From contig CANXME010002528.1 of NCBI GenBank assembly GCA_948144175.1, forward strand, positions 558,001-622,000: a stretch of 64,000 bases of DNA, in the 5' to 3' direction. Positions 21,800 to 33,470 of this stretch are shown one piece after another. A program made the translations under genes and the position numbers. The notes beneath the pieces were generated by a model, which saw nothing but the letters and a program-made list of their open reading frames with translations, had not been told where the DNA came from and did not search any database. This DNA comes from Closterium sp. NIES-65. Lineage: Eukaryota > Streptophyta > Zygnematophyceae > Desmidiales > Closteriaceae. Position 1 is the stretch's first letter. The number at the start of each line of letters is the position of its first letter.

Positions 21800-23560
21800 C
21801 CCTTTCATTCCGGATTATTATCTCCTTATCGTCAAGTTAATTGTTTTAAATAGTGTAGGCAATGTGTGCTTGTGTATTGCGACAAAGCCCGCAATTCCAT
21901 TTAGTGCCAAATACAAGGGTAAATCTTTTGCAAGGAACACAATCTATTGCATTGTATGTGTGCTTGTAGTATTATGGCAAAGCCTGTAGTATCTCCGATA
22001 TCTCGTTCCACCACCCTCTGTTCCCCATTGCCTCATTTCTCTCCCGTGCTCCTCCCGTTTCCACTCCGCTTAAACTTCCCGCCACCTTTTTTTCCCTTCT
22101 CTTCTCCCCACCTATATTTTGGCACTCTTGATTTTCTTTGCCTCTCTTAATCTTCCCACTACAACTATGCATGTCGTTTCACCACCATATCTTTTCCCAA
22201 TCTCCCTTTGCATGTCTTTTGAAGAACTTCTCAAGCCTTGTCTCCATAACTCTCTCACGGCCCCTCATGACTTCTTTCCCTTCCTTTAGTTCCTCACGGC
22301 AGTGTGGTGTGGTGCACCGGCAATCTTCATGTGGAGGGATTTGCCTAGGAAGTGCGAGTCACTTTGCTTGGTCAGTACAATGTGAGTGGATGGACCAGGA
22401 GGGGTTGGTCAACCAGGCAGGGATACCGTTTGGAAGTGAGGAAGGGGGGAGTGGGGGTAAGAGGTTGGGAGGTACCAGGGGGGTGGGGAGGTGAGTCAGG
22501 GGGGGAAAGAGAGGGGTGGAGAGGGGGTTTGGCAGTGCAATGAAGTGGCTATTTATGGGAAGGGGGAGTGTGTTTTGGCGGAGTGCCGTAGCAGTTGGCT
22601 TGCCTTCTTAGCATGGTGTGGCAAAAGATGATGCTGGTGGAGAGGGCAAGTTGGGGTAGTTCATGCTAGTTGCATGGGCACAACCAATATGGCTGGAGCG
22701 GCCAGTATTTAGAAGCATGAATACAAATTTGAAAGTACCCAGCTTATGGTGGAAATAATCTAATTGTGACCGACACGACCAGCTACTTGTGCAAGAAACC
22801 CCATGCACATCTCACCCCATGTCACATCTCATACATATGTTCATCCCAAACCTAGTGACTTGCCCAGTCCGATACTGCCAAATCTCATTCCACATTGCTT
22901 GTATTACATCAGTGTCGCTCTCGAGTTACTTTGTTTCCCGCACCATCAATGCTTTGCCGTCTCGTGCAATGTGTCCATGGTTATGAGGTCGGTGGACGAT
23001 TATTCAATGTTCTCTATATATATCATTATTGAGATTGAAGCATCCAAAAAGCTGATTTTTTTACAATGTTGTTATGTTAAGGCTCCCACCCAAATCCTCC
23101 TGTCAATCAGTTGCTTTCCCATCTGCTCCCCCACTATCTTAGCCAAGCAGCAGCTCCGTGGCATTCACCTACCCAAGCACCGCAAATTGCATCGCCTACC
23201 CATTAGAACGGGATGAAGGTTATGGTTTCATTCACCTGCTCAATCCCTGCTTTTATCCCAAATTATTTTAGGCTACTCTAGCCTCTGTGTTTGTGCATCC
23301 TGCAATTCCTCCTCTCGAGCGTATTGCGTGTATGTAATTTCATATGTATGCGATGCAATCCCAGTATACGTGTAATGCATACATTCCAGCTTTGACAGTA
23401 GCGAATGTACTCCAAACGTGTTTAAAGTAATAATTGTTCTCATCCCACAAAGCCCATCTTTTGTTCCCCTTCCCTCCCTTATCCCCCCTTGGCTGCTTGA
23501 GGCAGTCTCAAGTCAGTGAGCCACATGACCAGCCATAAATGGAAAGGGTAGTGTCGGGAA
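21800..23560. other. Intergenic stretch, no gene recognised
   Basis: Pyrimidine-rich sequence with AT-rich patches and short frames lacking known motifs. At 22440-22540 there is a G-rich, imperfect GGGGGAGTGGGGG stretch. Nothing further is supported. Confidence 0.35.
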
Positions 23561-23576
23561 GAGAACGTGAACATGC

Positions 23577-24380
23577 ACCTCATCACATACCTCATCACAT
23601 ACCTCATCCCATACCTCATCCCATACCTCATCCCATACCTCATCACATACCTCATCCCATACCTCACCCCATACCTCATCCCATACCTCATCACATACCT
23701 CATCACATACCTCATCACATACCTCATCACATACCTCATCACATACCTCATCCCATACCTCATCCCATACCTCTTCCCATACCTCTTCCCATACCTCATC
23801 CAATACCTCATCCCATACCTCATCCCATACCTCATCCCATACCTCATCCCATACCTCATCCCATACCTCATCCCATACCTCATCCCATACCTCATCCCAT
23901 ACCTCATCCCATACCTCATCCCATACCTCATCCCATACCTCATCCCATACCTCATCCCATACCTCTTTCTGTACCTCATCTTATACCTCATCCCATACCT
24001 CATCCCATACCTCATCCCATACCTCATCCCATACCTCATCCCATACCTCATCCCATACCTCATCCCATACCTCATCCCATACCTCATCCCATACCTCATC
24101 ACATACCTCATCCCATACCTCATCCCATACCTCATCCCATACCTCATCCCATACCTCTTTCTGTACCTCATCGCATACCTTATCCCATAGCTCACCATCC
24201 CATGCCTCACTCACTAAACACCTCATTCCATCCCTGATCCCATACCTCACCCCATACCTCATGCCATCCCCCATCCTCCGCCTATCTCATACCTCATCCC
24301 TTACCTTCCATACCTTATCCTATACCTCAACATTGCAGACCGCATTTTTACCTCACCCCATACCCCATCGCATACCTTCT
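23577..24380. repeat. 12-bp minisatellite CTCATCCCATAC
   Basis: About 50 nearly perfect units run from 23577 to 24200, with sporadic variants (CTCATCACATAC, CTCTTCCCATAC, and two CTCTTTCTGTAC units near 23965 and 24155). The array degrades over the last 180 bases. The unit also occurs in inverted orientation at 52158-52245. Because 12 is a multiple of three, all six frames stay open; these are not genes. Confidence 0.95.
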
Positions 24381-24384
24381 CCCT

Positions 24385-26600
24385 ATGGCCAGCAGTCAGC
24401 AGTTTGATTTGATCGTAGAATCGCATCATGCCCTGAACTTCATAACATCACCTCTAGGATATGGGATGAGCACAGGATGCCCTTGTTCGTGTTCGCTCCA
24501 TGTATTAAACATCCTGTCCCTCCCTGACCTGGATCACGCTCCTGTTCCTGCCATCGCCCTCCCATCTTCTCCCCCTCCAATCTAGCCGAGCAGCACCGCA
24601 GTCATCGCACCCTCAGGCACCACCACTCCCACATGACATGCATCGCAATTGCCTTCCATCACCCGAATCCCCCCCGCCATGTCCCATTTGCGCTCCTGTG
24701 CTGCTGATACATATGTTTTGATGCTCTCTCCCCCCCTGTTTCACTTCCCACCTCACCCCCACTGTCACCCCTCCCCTCCCCTCCCATCTCCCCTCCTTCT
24801 TGAAGGTTGGCTGCTGCTGTCCGCAAAGGTGCCATGTGCACTAAAAATCGACTTTCAGTGATGTTTGTTTTCACCCCCAAACCCACTTTTTCTACCCCTG
24901 CCCTCCTCTAGCTGCTTCTCATTGTCGCCTCGCCATGATGGCATCTCGTAGTGGGAGGTGAGGCTGGTGAAGTAAGCCCACCACCACCCCCTGCCCCCCC
25001 TCCCCCCTCCCTACAACATCCATCCAACCTTCTCAACCCCCTTCCCTTTCAATCCCGTATCCCTCCTACCACTCCCTCCCTGCCATATCCCTATTTCTAC
25101 CCTCATTTCTCCCTTCGCCATCTCCGAGTTCCCCACTCAACCATCGCACCCACATTCAATTTAACTCACATTCAGAGTGGCAAGGAGGTAACGGCTCTGC
25201 CCTCCGTTGCTGCAGCAGAGGGGGCCTTGAGGTGAATGTGCATGGGGGTGGACCGCTGTGGGGCTAAAGGGCAGGGTTGAGCGTCATGGTTGAAAAAAGG
25301 ACAAGACGTGCTGCATCTGTTGTTGCGACTCGTGAGTCCATTGTGAAAACGGAGAATATGTGGGCCTTCATACGGGTGTAAGAGAGTGGACAGCTGATGC
25401 CGACTAGCGATCGCAGCAGCAAGGACAGCAGCAGCAGCAGCACGAGCAGCAGCAGCAGCAGCACGAGCAGCAGCAGCAGCAGCAGCCTTGCAGGATTCGC
25501 TCTCATTGCCTTGCTTTCCTCGAGCCAAAGATACCAGGGGTGATAGGAGGAACGTGTTTCACAATCAGCAAATCGGCAAGGTCGGCAACCTTGACAGATC
25601 CGGCATAGATACCACAGTTCCAAACACCCCACCCCACACCTCTTCTCACATTCCCGTTGGCTCATCACATACTACACAATGTCGTTTCTAAGCCTTCTGT
25701 TTCGCTACGTCCTTTTTCTCTCGTGTGTGCCCCTCGCACATGCTTTCCCTTCGCTCAGTTGCAGCATCTTCTTTAGCTCAGAGGGATAAGCCATACAGCA
25801 GCAGAACCCGAGTCACTAGTAACCAGCCATTGAGTGGGTGGTATGTGGCCGTGGTAACGAGGTACCAGCAGTTGGGATTCTGTTGCTTTCCAGTATGCTG
25901 GAACAGAGTGCATGGCTGCCTCCAGCCCATCTACCCATGCATCGTGGAGGGCGAATTGTTTGATGCCTAGTGGTGAATCAGATGAATGTGGTATGATACT
26001 TTTCATATCCTACTTGCCTACTGTATGCTAGTAAAGAAAAGAGCTGTATGGGTGGGTGATGCAGCAGTATGTGTGACTTGTACCCATTTCCATGCATGCA
26101 CACGCCCACTTCTGCTTCACCTCTTCCCTCTGTCCCACTCCCACCCATCGCACATGCGTAGACTACTGTACGATTTTATACAAATCAAGTGTGATGGAAC
26201 ATGGAACTTCTCATTTATACAGAGGCACTGATGAAATTCTCTAGAGCATTCTAAATTTGACAACAGACTCAAGTGGTGCATGTTTTATCTGCACCTAACT
26301 TCAGACCAACAAGATGAGAAGCTGAACCTCACCATCATGCATCTCTTTTCTGCTACCTTGTACACATCGTTGCAGTATGAGGTCAATGCACTTGTTTACA
26401 ACCAGTAAACCATCAGCTGTTCACAGGTGAAGCCTTGCCCAACCACCAAGTTTCAAACCATCCACTGACTCCACACTCCTTGCCTACAAGCCTCTCCTAA
26501 ACAGCATCAATTATCTCCCTTACCCCCATCATCACACCCTGCCCCCTATCTGCGAGCACAGATCCTCACTGCACACACCCAGTTCCCTTGCAGCAGCAGA
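24385..26600. other. Intergenic stretch with an AGC microsatellite
   Basis: No gene is recognised. A run of AGC triplets interrupted by ACG lies at 25417-25487. Elsewhere there are C-rich tracts and short frames without motifs. The part 26600-26729, read on the minus strand, resembles the 3' flank of the CC-LRR genes. Confidence 0.4.
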
Positions 26601-26945
26601 AGCATTCAGAGCAATACATAACGATGATCATTGAGGTGGTCCATCATACACTTCGCCTTTCCCCTGTGACGGCACTTGTACACCTGGCACCCAAACAACC
26701 ATGCATTTCTTATGCAGCTCCCCTCATGCAGTTACGCAAAACATTACTCACCCCTCATCTCAACCCTTACCGGCCGCCGCCGCTGCTGCTACTGCCACTG
26801 CTGCCGCCACTGCCGCCACTGCTACTGCACTGCTGCCGCCACTGCTGCTGCCACCACTGCGGCTGTCAACTGCTGCCACTGCTGCCGCCCGCAATGCTCT
26901 CAATGCTCCCTTGCTCGCCCTTCTCCCCAGCTTCCCCGCCTCCCG

Positions 26946-29900
26946 TCGGCGGCGGCGGTACTGGCGGGGGTGGCGGCGGTGGCGGAGGTGGAGGCGGTGG
27001 AGGTGGAGGTGGTGGAGGTGGTCGGAGTGGCACTTCACAGCGGAGCGGCACTGGGGGTGGTCAGCGCCAGCAGCAGCAGCAGCAGCGTTCTCGCGACGTC
27101 CCCACCCCTCAGCAGCTCCGTGAGTGGTACACGCAGCGTCAGCGTGGTGGGGGACTTGGTCCCTGCACCTACGTCCTTCGCACCGGCGACCGTGCGGGTG
27201 AGCAGTGTGGGGGTGCCCACTCCACCCAGCGCTGTTTTGGCCGCCTGACGGACGCTTGGCGTCAGCAGTTTCCGGAGGCCACGGAGATCCCCCGCTGGGG
27301 AGAGCTGTCTAGGGCTGGCGTAGCTATTTTTTATCTTGACTTTGATGCTATCCTTGCTGCCATGTATGCTGTGACCATTAGTGATGAGGGTGACTGTTAC
27401 CGGTGTTTTCCGCCCGACCCGGGCATTGAGACTGCTGCTCTAGGTACTGGTGAGGCTGCTGCCCTAGGTGCTTGCGACGCTGCTGCTCTAGGTGCTAGTG
27501 TGTCTGCGTCCTCGAGTACTGGTGAGTCTGCGCTCTCAGGTACTACGTCGGCTTCGGCCTCCCACACCTTCACCCTTGACTCTGGGGCGTCTTGCTCCTT
27601 CTTTCGTGATCGCACCACACTCACGCCGCTTAGTCGGCCGGTTGCGGTTTCCCTGGCTGACCCCTCCGGGGGTCCTGTCCTGTCTCGCTTCTCCACTGTC
27701 CTCCCGTGTCCGGCGGCTCCCTCTGGCACCCTGTCTGGTCTCTACCTCCCCTCGTTCTCTACGAACTTGGTGAGTGGTGCTGACCTACAGGATGCGGGAG
27801 TCCACTAGTTCACCCCTGCTCGTCAGCGGGTGACGCACTGCACAGAGGCTAGCACAGGTCGACACCTGGCTACGTTTACCCGTCAGCCAGGGTCGAGCCT
27901 GTACACACTGACCACTGCGTCTCCCCCAGTTACTGAGTCTGGTAGGGTCCCTGCGTCTGGTCAGGTGTTTGCTGCAGCGTCCAGGTCTGGTCCTGAGTCT
28001 GCCCCCTGTTCGTGTCGTCTCCTGTCTCACGAGACTCTCCTCTGGCACCACCGCCTTGGTCACCCCTCTCTGCTTCGGCTCAGAGGCATGGCCTCCCGTC
28101 TTCTTGTGTCTGGTCTCCCCCGGTCCCTCCCTCCCCTTCCTCAGGGCCCTGGCCCTACCTGTGTCCCCTGTGTCGAGGGGCGCCAGCGTGCTGCCCCTCA
28201 CTCCTCCCAGTTTCCTCCGACAGAGGCCCCGTTGCAGACGCTTCACATGGACGTGTGGGGCCCAGCCCGCGTCCGTCGACAGGGTCACGAGCGCTACTTC
28301 CTGCTTGTTGTTGACGACTACTCGCGTTACACCGCAGTCTTCCCCTTGCGCAGCAAGGGTGATGTCACTGAGGTGCTGATCGACTGGATCCGCGCAGCTC
28401 GTCTCCAGCTCAGGCAGAGCTTTGGCTCAAACTTTCCTGTTCTGCGTCTGCACTCGGACAGAGGCAGAGAGTTCTCCTCTGGCCTTCTGCGAGCCTACTG
28501 TCGTGCGCGAGGCATCCGTCAGACCTTAACGCTTCCGGACTCACCGCAGCAAAATGGGATTGCAGAGCGCCGCATTGGCATGGTCATGGACGTCGCTCGT
28601 ACGTCTATGATGCATGCGGCTTCCCCCCATTTTCTGTGGCCGTTTGCGGTGAGGTACGCGGCGCACGAGATCAACCTTCACCCGAGGATCTCCAGGCCGG
28701 AGACCTCCCCAGCCCTGCTGTGGACGGGGAAGGTTGGCGATGCGTCGGCGTTCCGGGTCTGGGGATCTTGGGCGTTTGTCCGCGACTTGTCTGCGGACAA
28801 GCTGTCCCCTCGTGTTGCTCCCTGCGTCTTCCTCGGGTTCCCCCCCGACGCCCCTGGGTGGCAGTTCTACCACCCCACCTCTCGCCGTGTTCTGTCCTCC
28901 CAGGACGTCACGTTCGACGAGTCGGTACCCTACTACCGCCTCTTCCCCTACCGCACTCCGTCCCTCCCCCCACCCCCGCTCTTCTTGGTACCAGGTCCCC
29001 CCCCGGTAGACCCCCTCCCCCCTCAGGGTCCTGCCCCTTCAGGTGTGTCCCAGGTAGACGCGGTCGAGCCTGTCGAGGTCACTGGTGACTCTGGTGCTGC
29101 TGCGGGTGCTGAGCCTAGGGGTGCTGCGACTGGGGGTACTGTGCCTGGGGGTGCTGAGCCTGGGGGTACAGAGCCTGGGGGTGCGGAGCCTGGGGGTGCT
29201 GAGCCTAGGGGTGCTGAGCCTGTGGGTGCTGTGCCTGGGGGTGCTGAGCCTAGGGGTGCTAAGCCTGGGGGTGCTGAGCCTGGAGGTGCTTTTCCTGGGG
29301 GTGCTGAGCCTGGAGTTTCTTCGCCTGGAGGTTCGCCGGGTGCTTCGTCTCGCCGAGAGCCACTCTCTCCACAGGAGCTGCGTGAGTGGTTTGCCCGGCG
29401 CTGGAGGCGTACTGCTGGTGCTGGAGGTTCTTGGACTGCTGAGGGTGCTACTGTCGCGGGTCCCGGAGGTGCTCGTACTGAGAGTACTGGAGCTGCTGGG
29501 CCTGCGGGTTCGACTGGAGCTGGTGCTGCTGAGGGTGTTGGTGCTGAGACTACCGCTGGCGGTCCTACTGGCGGTGCTCCTGGTGCTACTGGGGGTTCTG
29601 GAGCTGCTGGGGGTGCTGCTGGAGGTGCTACTGGAGCGGGTGCTCCTGCTGGGGGTACTGGTGCTGTCCCTGCTGTGTCTGGCGTCGCCGCGTGGCCTCG
29701 ACCGTACTTCGTTCCACTCCTGCAGCAGGTTCTTGGTCTTCCACCTTCTACTGGCTCTCCTCCTCTCTTAGAGCGTCCACAGCCTGTCCCGTCCCAGTCA
29801 CAGCTATAGCCTGCTTCCCCCTTACCTGCTCCTTCTCCCTACGCTGGTCCTACTGAAGGTCTTACTGAGCGTCGTGAGCCTGCGTCTCGTCCTGCGTCAC

Positions 29901-31957
29901 GTGTTCGTCCTGCACGCGCTAGTGGTCGCAGTTCGCGTCAGCGTCCTCCTCCTGTCCCTGGCACGCATCGGATGTCACTGCGCCCGTCCACTGCTCCTCT
30001 GCGTGCCCCTTTACCTTCTCCTCCTGAGTCCTCTCTTCCTGCTCTTGCCGACCCGGAGTCGGACTCTCTTCGTGCTATCAGTCCTACTGTCACGCGTTTC
30101 CTTGCTACTGTCGTCACTGACCCTTCTTTCGAGTCTTCTGCTGCGTCTGCCCTCTTTACTGAGCTCGTCGACTTTGCTGCTCGCTGTCGCTTAGACTGCG
30201 CTGCTAGTCTTGTCGCTGAGTCTGAATCTGTCTGTCCTCCGTCCGTCGGGGGTGAGTGTGCCCTTGGCACGGACGTCCTTGAGGACAGGCAGGAGGAGTT
30301 CCAGTGCCTGGCAGCCGCTTCACCGCATCTCTTGTCCGTACTGCTTATCCCTGAGGGAGACCCGGATGCACTTGACATCCCGACTCCGCGCTCTTACACG
30401 GAGGCGATAGAGGGTCCCTACTCCTCTCAGTGGCAGACAGCTATGGATGCAGAGATGGCTTCCTGGAAGTCCACAGGCACCTACGTTGACGCTGGCCCCC
30501 CTCCTGGGGCGAACATCGTCAGTGGCATGTGGATCTTCAGGGTGAAGCGGCCGCCGGGTTCTCCGCCTGTCTTCAAGGCGCGTTACGTGGCTCGTGGCTT
30601 CAGTCAGCGGCAGGGGGTTGACTACTTTGAGACCTTCTCCCCCACCCCGAAGATGACCACTCTTCGGGTACTGCTACACGTTGCTGCTCGCCGTGACTAC
30701 GAGCTGCACTCTCTCGACTTCAACACTGCGTTCTTGCAGGGCAGCCTGCACGAGGAGATCTGGCTGCGCCGCCCACCTGGCTTCACTGGGTCTTTCCCTC
30801 CTGGTACCCAGTGGAGTCTCCGGCGTCCAGTCTACGGTCTCCGCCAGGCGCCCCGTGAGTGGCACGACACACTGAGGACTTCGCTTGCGGCTCTTGGGTT
30901 TGCTCCTTCTACTGCCGACCCGTCGCTGTTTCTGCGCACTGACACCTCTCTACCGCCGTTCTACATCCTCGTTTACGTCGACGACTTGGTCTTTGCCACT
31001 GCTGACACTGCTGGACTCGCCTACGTGAAGTCCGAGCTGCAGAAGAGACACACGTGCACAGACCTGGGTGAACTGCGCAGCTACCTTGGCTTGCAGATCA
31101 CCCGGGACAGAGCACGCCGCACCATTACCTTGACTCAGTCACACATGGTGCAGCAGGTCCTTCAGCGCTTCGGCTTCACGTACTCCTCGCCTCAGGCCAC
31201 TCCTCTGCCTACTCGCCACTCGCTCTCAGTTCTGCCTTCGGATGTGTCCATAGAGTCGAGTGGCCCGTTTGCAGAGCTTGTTGGCTGCCTCATGTGCTTG
31301 ATGACCTGCACTCGACCTGACCTTGCATACCCTCTTAGCATTCTCGCACGCTATGTTGCTCCTGGGAGACACCGACCAGAGCACATGGCTGCAGCGAAGA
31401 GGGTGTTGCGCTACTTGTGCAGTACGTCGGGCATGGGGCTAGTGCTTGGAGGGCGGAGTCCAGTGGTCCTCACTGGGCACGCGGACGCTTCTTGGGCTGA
31501 CGACCAGGCTACACAGCGGTCGTCACAGGGTTACACCTTCAGCCTCGGTTCCGGCTCTGTTTCGTGGCGGGCTACCCGCTCGTCTTCTGTTCTCGGCTCC
31601 AGTTGTGAGGCTGAGATCTACGCCGGGGCTATGGCTGCCCAGGAGCTTCGCTGGCTCACCTACCTGCTGACCGACCTTGGAGAGCCGCCTCGTTCTCCTC
31701 CAATCCTGTACGTAGACAACAAGGCCATGCTGGCCTTGTGTCGAGAGCAGCGACTGGAGCACAGGACGAAGCACATTGCTCTCCGCTACTTTCTTGCTCG
31801 TGAGCTACAGCAGCGTGGATAGTTGCGGCTTGCGTACGTGGCCTCTGAGGCCAACACTGCTGATGTCTTCACCAAGGCACTTGCGCCTTGTGATCATCAG
31901 CGCTTCTGCACCCAGTTGGGTCTTGTGCCTGTCTTTCCTCACTTGCTCACTTCTTGA
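26946..31957 (+). pseudogene. Copia gag-pol of element 3, interrupted by three TAG codons
   Basis: One frame is kept from the Gly linker to the end: Cys/His motif (CTYVLRTGDRAGEQC, then GGAHSTQRC), protease LDSGAS, pre-integrase HRLGHPSLLRL, integrase (HMDVWGPA, LHSDRGREF, AERRIG), PGGAE hinge, reverse transcriptase with intact YVDD (near 30975), and RNase H (ADASWADD, YVDNKAMLAL, KHIALRYFLARE), ending PHLLTS. The only breaks are TAG at 27806-27808, 29807-29809 and 31820-31822; element 2 has CAG (Gln) at each. There are no frameshifts, so this copy decayed by point mutation alone, or the stops are read through. Apart from these stops the RT and integrase active sites look sound. Confidence 0.88.
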
Positions 31958-32172
31958 CCTTACTTGTACTCTCACTTATATATACTCTTGCTCTTGCTTG
32001 CTTAGCCTCTTGTATATCTATATATATGTGTTCTTGCATGTGAACTGGCCCTTTGGCCTTTGAACTTGTGCTCGGAATGTGTGGTGACTTTGTCATCCAC
32101 CCTGAGCTTTGCCTTGTTTTGCTTGACTGGTCTTGTGACCCCTTGTTCTCCCCCACTTTGCCTATGGGGGTG

Positions 32173-32304
32173 TGTCATAACTTTATAGCCTACTTATTTG
32201 TGTAGGCTATAGTGGGGTATCCCATAGGGGGTACAACCCAATTAGGGTTTCCTATATGTACTCACTTCATTCATAGTCATTTCATTCTCGTTCACTTCTT
32301 CACA
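32173..32304 (+). repeat. Copia LTR, alpha type, first 3' LTR of element 3
   Basis: It runs from TGTCATAACTTTATAGCC to CACTTCTTCACA and matches 10554-10685 at all but about three positions. The bases after it (TGAACTTGTGCTC) repeat the 3' UTR that also precedes it. Confidence 0.88.
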
Positions 32305-32420
32305 TGAACTTGTGCTCAGAATGTGTGGTGACTTTGTGATCCACCCTGAGCTTGCTTTGCTTTCTTTTGCTTGACTGGTCTTGTGACCCCTTGTTCTCCC
32401 CCACTTTGCCTATGGGGGTG

Positions 32421-32553
32421 TGTTAGAGCATATATAGCTTATGCTTTTGTGTAGGCTATAGTGGGGTATCCCATAGGGGGTACAACCCAATCAGGGTTAG
32501 TACTTGTACTCACTTCATTCATAGTTCATTTCATTCTCGTTTGTATTTCCTCA
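32421..32553 (+). repeat. Copia LTR, beta type, outermost 3' LTR of element 3
   Basis: It runs from TGTTAGAGCATATATAGC to GTATTTCCTCA, followed by GCGCG. It is nearly identical to 17668-17800 (about two differences) and marks the outer edge of the composite element. Confidence 0.88.
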
Positions 32554-32957
32554 GCGCGAGCATGGAGGGCACATAGAGGGGGTGAACGAGGGAGGACAGG
32601 GGAGGGATGCTATCCTTTTGCCTCTCCCCTCGCACGCCCATCCTATCTGTTCGCGCCGTGTCCTGGATGAGACGCATCCAACCGACGAGCACCGCACATC
32701 ACCTGGACCCCCACCCCCTGCTGCTGATTCGTAGCTTGCGTACCTATGGCGCGCCACCTTCAACGAGCGCATGCACGCATGAGGTCGATCGCGACAGCAT
32801 GAATTTTACCGCGTGACGTCGCTCATGGACCCATCGACCTTTTCGCGAGTCCCCTTGTAACGCCTTTAGCGTTTTGTCTCATCTTAGCCTCGATCGCCAC
32901 TAACAGTTCCTGCCGCACTCAGCACGCCGTGGTGCCAGTTTGCTTGCATGTTGAATG

Positions 32958-33470
32958 TTGGGTAAGTAGCTTTCGCGGGGGTACTACTAGAGACCCCGCG
33001 CTTTCTAGGGAGCTACAGTGCCAGCAGGGGGCACTTTCCGCCCCCCCGTGCCTCAGACAAGGGAATTATAGAAACAACACAGAACTCTTCCCCAAATTCA
33101 CCCACGTGTCACAATTTTGGAAAGTTTAATAAACGCACGGCAAAATAAAACCCATAGGGAACCTGGACTCATTTTCGGGAGGGATCAAACCTAAACACGG
33201 GAGCCCACATTTTTTTTAGGGTTGATGCCTCCCCGAGACGCATCCCTTACCGATTGGGTTTTAGTTTTTTTTTCGGTCAGGTAAAGGGATGTTTTTTCCC
33301 TTGGCTTGCGAAAATTGTGACACGTGGGTGAATGTGGGACCGAGTTCTGTGTTGTTGCCAAAATGTTCCTGTCGTAGTGGCGGAGTGGCGGAAAGTGCCC
33401 GCATATAGCACTGTAGTCCCCTTGAAAGCGCAGGGTCGCTAGTAGTACCCCTGTGAAAGCCACTTATCCT
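32958..33470. mobile_element. Foldback element: about 165-bp inverted repeats around a 180-bp loop
   Basis: The left arm (about 32958-33124) and the reverse complement of the right arm (about 33306-33470) share long blocks: GGGGTACTACTAG, GGGCACTTTCCGCC, CAACACAGAACTC and ATTCACCCACGTGTCACAAT. I estimate 75-80% identity. The loop has T runs and no coding frame. The transcript would fold into a long hairpin. A foldback transposon or inverted duplication fits; no target duplication was found. Confidence 0.7.

Larger units (their letters stand above)
26946..32553 (+). mobile_element. Short-LTR copia element 3, 3' half, with two tandem 3' LTRs
   Basis: Similarity to element 2 begins abruptly in the poly-Gly linker of gag at about 26946. 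LTR, leader and gag N-terminus are absent, and these are exactly the parts retained by element 1. The remaining gag-pol runs to TGA at 31955-31957. The 3' UTR follows (TATATATA tracts), then an alpha LTR (32173-32304), a second copy of the last about 110 bases of 3' UTR (32305-32420), and a beta LTR (32421-32553). The flank after the beta LTR is GCGCG (32554-32558), equal to the flank of the beta LTR at 17800. Confidence 0.85.

Noticed and set aside
23479-24274. Frames of 200-240 codons on both strands
   Set aside because: The 12-bp repeat is stop-free in every frame; the peptides are four-residue repeats.
27806-31822. Claim of a changed genetic code (UAG = Gln)
   Set aside because: Kept only as an alternative: the intact 1592-codon copia ORF and the host genes use no internal TAG, and methyl-cytosine decay explains the pattern more simply.
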